NCBI GenBank assembly: GCA_036497895.1
Contig: DASXIR010000343.1
Location: 1-14,450, forward strand
Direction of reading: 5' to 3'
Origin: CAVQFC01 sp036497895
GTDB lineage: Bacteria; Acidobacteriota; Vicinamibacteria; Vicinamibacterales; CAVVIG01
DNA length: 14,450 nucleotides
A program made the position numbers and the translations under genes. Under the pieces are notes generated by a model. That model had not been told where the DNA came from. It searched no databases and was given only the letters and a program-made list of their open reading frames with translations. This document shows, in pieces, positions 1 through 4,946 of the stretch (positions are counted from its first letter, which is position 1; each line of letters starts with the position of its first letter).

Positions 1-47
1 GCCCGGACATCCTCGTCGAGATCGAAATCATCGCCGCGAGAAAATAG
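1..47 (+). CDS. Possible C-terminal end of a + strand gene (partial)
   Basis: Reading from base 3, the frame gives PDILVEIEIIAARK and then TAG at 45-47. The mix of hydrophobic and acidic residues looks like real coding sequence, and the other two + frames read less like protein. A gene ending here would converge on the hydrolase that ends at 95, with about 47 bp between the two stops and no clear terminator hairpin. Fourteen residues are too few to name a product. The frame could equally be chance; the sequence left of the window would decide it. Confidence 0.3.
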   Translation, partial: PDILVEIEIIAARK

Positions 48-94
48 CGCGGCCGGTCCAGAACAGGCGATGGCGTCAGCGGTGTAGATGCCGG

Positions 95-859
95 TCACGA
101 CTTGAGAAACGTCATCGCCTCGACGAGGACGTCCGGTGGCATTTCGTGGCGTCCTTCGAACTCGCGGAAGGTGACGTCGTAGCCCATCGACCGAAGCCGC
201 GGAACGATGACGCGGCTGCATTGATCGATCGGCAGAATCTGATCGTTGGTGCCATGCGACACGAAGAACTTCGCACGGCCGTGCGGCGTGGCGCTGACCA
301 CGAAGCCCGGCGAACAGGCGGCGACGCGCGGGAAGAGATCGCCGTTGGCGAGGCCGAGCGACAGCGCGTACGACGCACCATCAGAGAAACCGCCGATCGA
401 CACCCGAGCCGGGTCCACCGCGACACGGCTGAACACGTGCGTCAGCACGCGATTCAGGTACTCGACGTCCTCCGCGAACGTGCCACGGATCGCGTCCCAC
501 GAGGTGGCGCGCGAGTCCGGCGCGACCACGACCACCCCGGCCTGATCGGCGGGGGGCCCGATCCGTTGAAGCATGCGGGCGCCGTTCTGCGTGGCGCCGT
601 GAAGAAAGAGCAGAAGCGGCAGCGGACCGGACGAAGCCGCGCTCGGCATCTGGACGACGCCGTCGCGCTCGCCGCCGAGACCCAGCGGCCCGGATTTCAG
701 CGACGTGGCGATGTTGTTCAACGGGCGCGCATCGAGACGGCCGTCGCCTGCAGCGACGGAGTCGCCGAGCGCCTCGCACGCCTCTCCAGTTGTCATCACC
801 GCCAGCGCCGACGTCGCGGCGAACCCGAACGCGCGTCGCGAGATCCGCCGGATCCTCAG
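95..859 (-). CDS. Tat-exported alpha/beta hydrolase, LpqC / PHB-depolymerase-like esterase
   Basis: Serine hydrolase of the alpha/beta fold (polyhydroxybutyrate depolymerase / dienelactone hydrolase-like), probably acting on an ester outside the cytoplasm. With the start used here it has 254 residues: a twin-arginine signal (SRRAFGF, near residue 10), LFLHG oxyanion strand near 87, nucleophile Ser159 in GFSDG, acid Asp206 in SHGTNDQILP, and His238 in GRHEMPP. The triad is complete. The start is uncertain. The frame is open upstream to a GTG at 1015, but that overlaps the preceding gene by 160 nt. The first conventional codons after that gene's stop, GTG 799 and ATG 796, would cut off the Tat motif. 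A CTG at 859-857 overlaps the preceding TGA as CTGA and has an AAAAGGG purine run 6 nt upstream, so it is chosen here. Translational coupling or a -1 frameshift fusion are both possible. The natural substrate is unknown. Confidence 0.8.
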   Translation of the reverse strand: MRIRRISRRAFGFAATSALAVMTTGEACEALGDSVAAGDGRLDARPLNNIATSLKSGPLGLGGERDGVVQMPSAASSGPLPLLLFLHGATQNGARMLQRIGPPADQAGVVVVAPDSRATSWDAIRGTFAEDVEYLNRVLTHVFSRVAVDPARVSIGGFSDGASYALSLGLANGDLFPRVAACSPGFVVSATPHGRAKFFVSHGTNDQILPIDQCSRVIVPRLRSMGYDVTFREFEGRHEMPPDVLVEAMTFLKS

Positions 860-1998
860 CGCCGGCCCTTTTCTCTGTCCGTGGCCTCTTTTTCGGCCGT
901 ACGAGCGCCGCGCAGCACGTTCTCGAGTGCGTAGTTTGCTTCGTGACACGCGTACTCGAAGATCTGATCGCTGGTCGCCGTCCACGAATACTCGCCGGTC
1001 CACGGACGATCCCACGTGTTCGGGTCGGCCACCGTGAAATGGTACAGCAGCGAGCGATCGTTCATTCGTGAGATGCGCTCGACGACGTGCAGGTTTTCAC
1101 TCGAGCCCCGGAACTGCGTCTTGTCGGTGAAGTTGGTGGTGTCGATGACGAGAGTGTCACCGTCCCAGTGACCGACTGAATCGCCCATCCACTTCCGGAC
1201 ATTCGAGGGCAGGTGCTCGGCATTCATGCGGATGATTCTCACGTCGTGCACCATCTCATTGAGAATCATCACGGTGTCCCTGGTCTGGACGATTTGTTTC
1301 AGATTGTTGTACCAGTAGTTCGGCAGCGTCGGCGGACCGCTCGTCGAACTGAACCCGAGCAGGCACCGCTCCGCCAGCGGCCTCGCTTCGGGATCGTCGT
1401 ACTGTCCGGGAGGCGTGTTGCCGCCGCCCTCCGCCGCATCCGGACTGACGCGTGTCGCCAGGATCGCCTGGTTGCGTTGCCGTGCCTCGGACTTGACTGG
1501 GGGGACCAATCCGTTGGGCGGGTCGATCACGATCGAGGTCCGCTTCTCGCCGTTGATGGTCGCCAGCGACGTTCCCGGCGAAATCCAGAACGTGTTGTAG
1601 CCGCCGACGACACCGCCGCCGCCGCGGAAGACCTGCTCGAGATATGACGGTGTTGGCGAATGATCCCCGCCGACCGGAGGCAGCGAACGGTCCGCCGCGC
1701 TCGGCGCCGATCCCGCCGCCATCCGCTTCTCTTCATAGTGCTCGATGGCGTACGCCTCCTCTGACGTGAGCAGCAGGCGGTTGCCGTACAGCGCCGGACG
1801 TTCGATCGGCGTCATCGTCGCGGCGTCGTAGTTGCCCTGCAGGTCGGGATGTCCGTCGGCGGTGCGCGGCGGGACGTAGGTTTTGCTGGACGCCGCGGGT
1901 GGCGCCGGCATCTGCGCCGATGGGTGAGATCCGGCGAACCAGAACGCGGCCAGGATCACGGCGCTGCAATGCGTAAGGCGATATGGGCGAGGCCCCAT
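856..1998 (-). CDS. Secreted protein of unknown function with DGHPDLQG motif
   Basis: The 380-residue product has a hydrophobic signal segment (about residues 8-23) and likely cleavage near PSA-Q at 26-29. The mature protein begins with RTADGHPDLQGNYD (about 45-58). Its C-terminal half carries MGDSVGHWDGDTLVIDTTNF-like sequence (271-290), then RPWTGEYSW, and ends with YACHEANYALENVLRGAR (349-366). I recognise this arrangement from a family expanded in Acidobacteriota, but no reaction is established for it that I know. The start is ATG 1998, preceded by GGAGG 5 nt away; the GTG at 2010 would place its own start inside that ribosome binding site. The gene follows the PilZ gene on the same strand with a 67-bp gap, and its TGA overlaps the proposed CTG start of the hydrolase, suggesting co-translation. 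The lysine- and arginine-rich last dozen residues differ from the rest. Confidence 0.82.
   Translation of the reverse strand: MGPRPYRLTHCSAVILAAFWFAGSHPSAQMPAPPAASSKTYVPPRTADGHPDLQGNYDAATMTPIERPALYGNRLLLTSEEAYAIEHYEEKRMAAGSAPSAADRSLPPVGGDHSPTPSYLEQVFRGGGGVVGGYNTFWISPGTSLATINGEKRTSIVIDPPNGLVPPVKSEARQRNQAILATRVSPDAAEGGGNTPPGQYDDPEARPLAERCLLGFSSTSGPPTLPNYWYNNLKQIVQTRDTVMILNEMVHDVRIIRMNAEHLPSNVRKWMGDSVGHWDGDTLVIDTTNFTDKTQFRGSSENLHVVERISRMNDRSLLYHFTVADPNTWDRPWTGEYSWTATSDQIFEYACHEANYALENVLRGARTAEKEATDREKGRR
865..871 (-). promoter_or_regulatory. Candidate -1 slippery heptamer A AAG GGC
   Basis: On the minus strand, 871 to 865 reads A AAG GGC in the frame of the upstream secreted-protein gene, four codons before its TGA. 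This fits the X XXY YYZ pattern of -1 frameshift sites. A -1 slip enters the frame of the Tat hydrolase, which is open here. An AGAGG purine run lies about 13 nt upstream, the distance at which a Shine-Dalgarno-like sequence can stimulate -1 shifting. GGG in the second position is usually a poor slipping codon in bacteria, so this may be coincidence. Confidence 0.2.
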
Positions 1999-2003
1999 CG
2001 CTC

Positions 2004-2008
2004 CCTCC
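2004..2008 (-). promoter_or_regulatory. Ribosome binding site fixing the start at 1998
   Basis: GGAGG on the minus strand, 5 nt before ATG 1998. It favours this ATG over the in-frame GTG at 2010, which overlaps it. Confidence 0.7.
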
Positions 2009-2065
2009 ACCGCCGAGTGTAGCGCCGGGTCCGGCAGCCTGCCAGATGTTTGTTCGGCGACTGGC

Positions 2066-2806
2066 TCAGCGGGGGTTCGGAATCGGCTGATCGGCGCAGT
2101 GGCGCCGCCGGTAATCCTCGAGAGCCTGCTGCGCGTAGTTGGTGAACTGGATGCCCGCGCGGTAGTACGGCTCGATCACGGTCTGCGGTTTCTCGAACAT
2201 GGACCACGCCACGTGCGCGGTCACCCGGAGTGTTTCGTTGGTATCGGGCAACGCCAGCTTGATGGTCTGATTCGGCCGCAACGCCGGTTGAGACACGACC
2301 TGCGCACCGAGGGCGGAGATGTCCACCAGTCTCGCACTGCCGTTCTCGACAATGGCGCTCAGGGTGTCGCGGAGCAGGAAGCGCGGCGCCCGACGAGTGT
2401 TCACGGGAATGACCGGAGCGGCCGGCAGGGCGGGACGCGACACGGTAATCACGCTGGCGCCTGACCCGTCAATGCTCGGAGTCGGCCTGCGGGCTACCGT
2501 CACCCATTGCCCGTTGAGCGCCGTAATGAGCCGAATTTCTGCGCCTGAGGTCGCCGCTCTCTCGATCCGTTCCATCGCCGCAATGCCCGCGGGTGTCTGC
2601 GCGTATAGCGCATCGATCGCGATCAGGTTCGGCTGGTACGACCGGATGTGGTCGATCGCCGACACCAGATTCGTTGCGCTGAAATGCATGGCCTGGCCCG
2701 GCAGGCGCAGGCGTTCCCGGATGACCTTCAGGCGGGTCGCATCTGCGACGACGATGGCGAGGTTGGTGGGCATTGGCGAACGTCCCAGTGGCAACGTGAA
2801 TGCCAT
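2066..2806 (-). CDS. PilZ-domain protein with receiver-like N-terminal domain
   Basis: Probable cyclic-di-GMP effector of 246 residues in the cytoplasm. The C-terminal PilZ domain (about 137-225) has both ligand motifs: RRAPR at 138-142 (RxxxR) and DISALG at 162-167 (DxSxxG). The N-terminal part (about 14-105) looks like a two-component receiver: strand LAIVVAD, then NLIAIDALY with Asp65 where the phosphoacceptor normally sits, then RLITAL at the fourth strand. Only one of the usual two acidic residues after the first strand is present (Asp22), and I see no clear conserved lysine, so phosphorylation is doubtful. A proline/alanine-rich linker (about 108-137) joins the halves. ATG 2806 is preceded by TGGAGG 5 nt away, which favours it over ATG 2773. 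It is the first gene of the left minus-strand group and is divergent from the gene at 3015. Its partner and output are unknown. Confidence 0.85.
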   Translation of the reverse strand: MAFTLPLGRSPMPTNLAIVVADATRLKVIRERLRLPGQAMHFSATNLVSAIDHIRSYQPNLIAIDALYAQTPAGIAAMERIERAATSGAEIRLITALNGQWVTVARRPTPSIDGSGASVITVSRPALPAAPVIPVNTRRAPRFLLRDTLSAIVENGSARLVDISALGAQVVSQPALRPNQTIKLALPDTNETLRVTAHVAWSMFEKPQTVIEPYYRAGIQFTNYAQQALEDYRRRHCADQPIPNPR

Positions 2807-2941
2807 ATTTCCTCCAGGCGATTTCGAGGCGGATCCGGGCTTTTTGCCGAACGCGGCGCTTTTCCTCGAAAAGGCGGCTCGGCGCGATGCCGTTTTCGTT
2901 ATCGGTCGAACGATATGGAATGTGCAGGGTTGGCATATTTA

Positions 2942-2972
2942 ACCTTCCCCTGACCTTCCAGTCTAACCGTCC
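2942..2972. repeat. Short direct repeats ACCTTCC x2 plus ACCGTCC
   Basis: Within the 208-bp divergent spacer between the PilZ gene and the small secreted-protein gene, ACCTTCC occurs at 2942-2948 and 2953-2959, exactly 11 bp apart. A one-mismatch copy, ACCGTCC, lies at 2966-2972, 13 bp further. Phased direct repeats upstream of a start codon are typical binding sites for tandem-binding regulators. They end 42 bp before ATG 3015. No convincing -35/-10 pair was found in this spacer. The identity of any binding protein is unknown. Confidence 0.4.
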
Positions 2973-3014
2973 TGAAGAACGAATGCATGCCAGTGCTGCC
3001 AAAGGAGCGGAACG

Positions 3015-3362
3015 ATGAAGGTCGGACTATTTGCAGCCGTAATCAGTCTGGGATTCGCGTCGATGGCTGCGGCTCAGGCCCCGGCCACCGCTACGCCTGA
3101 CGACCACCCTGCCGGCGTCAACCAGCGCCTCGAAAACCAGCAGGATCGCATCCATCAGGGCGTGCAGGACGGTCAATTGACCAAGGCCGAGGCGACCCGG
3201 GTGAGGGCCAATGATGCGGGGATTCGGGCGGAGGAGCGGGTGGACCGCAAGGCCAACGACGGCAAGCTGACGAGCGGCGAACGCCAGCACCTCGAGAAGC
3301 AGCTGAACCGGAACAGCCGCCAAATCTATCGCGCGAAGCACAACGATCGCACGCGCAAATAG
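3015..3362 (+). CDS. Small secreted charged protein of unknown function
   Basis: The 115-residue product has a signal peptide (MKVGLFAAVISLGFASMAAA, cleavage likely after AAAQA). The mature part is very hydrophilic, rich in Arg, Lys, Gln, Asn and Glu, and probably helical. It contains two similar half-repeats: the first runs through QDRIHQGVQDGQLTKAEATR, and the second through EERVDRKANDGKLTSGERQH. Each has the shape R-x-x-x-[GN]-x-x-[DN]-G-x-L-T-x-x-E, which recalls a helix-loop-helix or EF-hand-like loop. I recognise similar small periplasmic proteins from Acidobacteriota and Proteobacteria annotated only as hypothetical. AAAGGAGC about 7 nt before ATG 3015 is a good ribosome binding site. 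It appears to be a single-gene unit, ending at a strong hairpin. Metal or calcium binding by the loops is only a guess. Confidence 0.8.
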   Translation: MKVGLFAAVISLGFASMAAAQAPATATPDDHPAGVNQRLENQQDRIHQGVQDGQLTKAEATRVRANDAGIRAEERVDRKANDGKLTSGERQHLEKQLNRNSRQIYRAKHNDRTRK

Positions 3363-3369
3363 GTTGCCC

Positions 3370-3398
3370 GAGGCTCCGGTGGTGCACGCCGGAGCCTC
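3370..3398. terminator. Bidirectional hairpin between convergent genes
   Basis: GAGGCTCCGG at 3370-3379 and CCGGAGCCTC at 3389-3398 form a perfect 10-bp stem with a 9-nt loop. It lies between the stop of the small secreted gene (3362) and the stop of the sigma-factor gene (3416), so it can serve both. There is no real U-tract on either side, only a pyrimidine-rich TCCCTC on the + side. Confidence 0.7.
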
Positions 3399-3415
3399 TC
3401 CCTCGTCACCTCCGG

Positions 3416-4306
3416 TCAGTGCACCGTGGTCAGGCGCTGATTGATGTGAGCCAGCTTGTCCGGATTGCGCACGACGCGGATCCCTTCAATCACATCTCCG
3501 TTCACGGAGAACACGAAGATCGAATCGAGCCGACCATCGGTCCTGATCACGAGCGCCGGCTCGGCGTTGACCTCCTCGATCGACAGCAGGATTTCCTTCA
3601 ATAGCCCCGCGCTCGCCGCCGTGCGGTGCAGGCCGAGCAGCAGGTTCAGCACCTCGTCGCGGCCGGCGAGCGGACGCCGTGACGCAGACGCCTTGCCGCC
3701 GCCGTCGCTCCACATGCCGACATCGGCGGCCAACAGGCTGGCCAACTCCGATCCATTGCCTGACGAGAACGCACGAGCGAAGCGCGCCGCGACATCCCGG
3801 CGCGATTGTGCCGTGCCGGACAGGCGCGGCCGCCGTGCCTTCAGGCGCGCCTTGGCTCGATGCAGCAGCTGTCTCGAGTTGTCCGCTGTGGTGTCGAGCA
3901 TCCCGGCGATCTCGGCGTGGTCGTATTCGAAGACTTCTTTCAGCAGGAACACCGCGCGCTCTTCCGGCGACATGGTCTCGAGCAGCACCAGAAACGCCAG
4001 CGTCAGCGACTCGGCGCGCTGCAGGCTCTCAGCCGGGTTGTCGGCTTCCGACGTCAGAATCGGTTCGGGCAGCCACGGACCGAGATACTCCTCACGTTTT
4101 GTGCGGGAAGACTTCAGGCGATCGAGACAGAGCCGCGTGACGATGGTCGTGGCAAACGCCTTGGGCGAGCGTATGGCCGAACGGTCGGCGCCCTGATAGC
4201 GAAGCCACGCATCCTGCAGCACGTCCTCGGCATCGGACGCGCTCCCGAGCATCCGGTAAGCGATCGAGAACAACAGCGGCCGATCGGTGTTGAAGATTTC
4301 GTCCAT
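3416..4306 (-). CDS. ECF41-type RNA polymerase sigma factor with SnoaL-like C-terminal extension
   Basis: Sigma-70-family ECF factor of 296 residues that directs RNA polymerase to specific promoters. Sigma region 2 is at about 8-72 (FSIAYRMLGSASDAEDVLQD), and region 4 at about 105-155 (SPEERAVFLLKEVFEYDHAEIA and following helix). The remainder (about 168-296) is the SnoaL/NTF2-like extension that in the ECF41 group takes the place of an anti-sigma factor. The three signature motifs of the group are all present: WLPEP at 78-82 in the linker, DGGGK at 201-205 and NPDKL at 281-285. The gene has no obvious ribosome binding site. Its ATG lies 3 nt after the stop of the 57-codon epimerase remnant, so it is probably translated by coupling. 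ECF41 genes usually sit beside a carboxymuconolactone decarboxylase, oxidoreductase or epimerase; here only the epimerase remnant is left. Confidence 0.93.
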   Translation of the reverse strand: MDEIFNTDRPLLFSIAYRMLGSASDAEDVLQDAWLRYQGADRSAIRSPKAFATTIVTRLCLDRLKSSRTKREEYLGPWLPEPILTSEADNPAESLQRAESLTLAFLVLLETMSPEERAVFLLKEVFEYDHAEIAGMLDTTADNSRQLLHRAKARLKARRPRLSGTAQSRRDVAARFARAFSSGNGSELASLLAADVGMWSDGGGKASASRRPLAGRDEVLNLLLGLHRTAASAGLLKEILLSIEEVNAEPALVIRTDGRLDSIFVFSVNGDVIEGIRVVRNPDKLAHINQRLTTVH

Positions 4307-4309
4307 GAT

Positions 4310-4483
4310 TTACGCGGCGCACCGCAGCAGCGGCGCCAGCCCCTCACGCAAGGTCGGATACTTCAGCCGCCATCCGAGTTCTGTCTTTGCCGCGGCGTTC
4401 GACAGCGGCATCCGGACGGCGGTGATACGAGCCAGGTACGGACGCCCAATCGTGCCCGAACCGGCCGCGACAAAAACATTCAT
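4310..4483 (-). pseudogene. Internally deleted NAD-dependent epimerase remnant (57 codons)
   Basis: The short frame from ATG 4483 to TAA 4310 begins MNVFVAAGSGTIGRPYLARI, the first strand, glycine-rich dinucleotide loop (GSGTIG) and first helix of an NAD(P)-dependent epimerase/SDR. It then jumps to VRMPLSNAAAKTELGWRLKYP followed by TLREGLAPLL, the conserved C-terminal tail of the same family. The roughly 250 residues expected between (catalytic Tyr-x-x-x-Lys and most of the Rossmann fold) are missing, yet the frame is intact. The join falls near residues 20-23. AAAGGAG sits 6 nt before the ATG. The ATG overlaps the upstream membrane-protein stop as ATGA, and the stop is 3 nt before the sigma-factor ATG. 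The product cannot be an enzyme. It is probably a deletion remnant retained as a coupling leader for the sigma factor, though a functional micro-peptide is not excluded. Confidence 0.8.
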
Positions 4484-4884
4484 GACAGGCTCCTTTCACG
4501 AACCAGGTTGATCGCCAGCACCGCGCCGAGCAGTTCCGTTCCGGCAAGCAATAGTGCGGTTGACGCAAACAACGGTCCCCATGGCCCCGGGACCTGGCTG
4601 ATGTGATCGCCTTCGTGCAGCATGAAATGATTGACGGCACCGAAAACGAACGATGCAGTCATCACTCCGGCGACCACCCATCCGCCAGCTGTCCGGTTCA
4701 CGACGGTCAGGCCAATTCCAACCAGCGGTCCCGCCAGGATCACCACGACCACGAACGTCGTCGCCAGATCCGGGAGGCGCACCTGGGCTCCGGTATGCGC
4801 CGTCCCGTGGACGATCGCGAGGACGAGATGAACGACCACCACAACAGTCAGCCAGCTCAGGAGATGGTTTCGGTGTCTGCTCAT
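4480..4884 (-). CDS. Four-helix integral membrane protein of unknown function
   Basis: The 134-residue product has four predicted membrane helices (about residues 10-28, 42-62, 68-86 and 105-127) and short charged ends. Histidines cluster near the membrane: HGTAH around 26-30 at the end of helix 1, and NHFMLHEGDH around 85-94 after helix 3. This could bind a metal or haem, but I do not recognise the family. ATG 4884 is used; an in-frame GTG at 4890 is possible, and neither has a clear ribosome binding site. The stop overlaps the start of the epimerase remnant as ATGA, and the regulator gene ends 62 bp upstream on the same strand. Because it lies in a coupled unit with the ECF41 sigma factor it may sense or transmit a signal for it, but that is inference from position only. 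Confidence 0.75.
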   Translation of the reverse strand: MSRHRNHLLSWLTVVVVVHLVLAIVHGTAHTGAQVRLPDLATTFVVVVILAGPLVGIGLTVVNRTAGGWVVAGVMTASFVFGAVNHFMLHEGDHISQVPGPWGPLFASTALLLAGTELLGAVLAINLVRERSLS

Positions 4885-4918
4885 GTCCACTAGACGAGTG
4901 AGCGCGTCGGGATGTGAC

Positions 4919-4946
4919 GGCCGAAAAGGGAACCGGCAGGTCGGCC
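4919..4946 (-). terminator. Weak hairpin directly after the regulator stop codon
   Basis: TCGGCC at 4941-4946 and GGCCGA at 4919-4924 are complementary (6 bp, 16-nt loop). They begin immediately after the regulator's TAA (4947-4949, minus strand). There is no U-tract. It could reduce read-through into the membrane-protein gene rather than stop transcription fully. Confidence 0.3.

Noticed and set aside
146..934. Long + strand open frame opposite the Tat hydrolase
   Set aside because: Arg-, His- and Ala-rich translation with no domain. The minus strand encodes a complete catalytic triad.
2866..2900. Imperfect stem CGAAAAGGC with GCCGTTTTCG in the divergent spacer
   Set aside because: Requires a bulge and has no position relative to a known promoter or stop that would give it a role.
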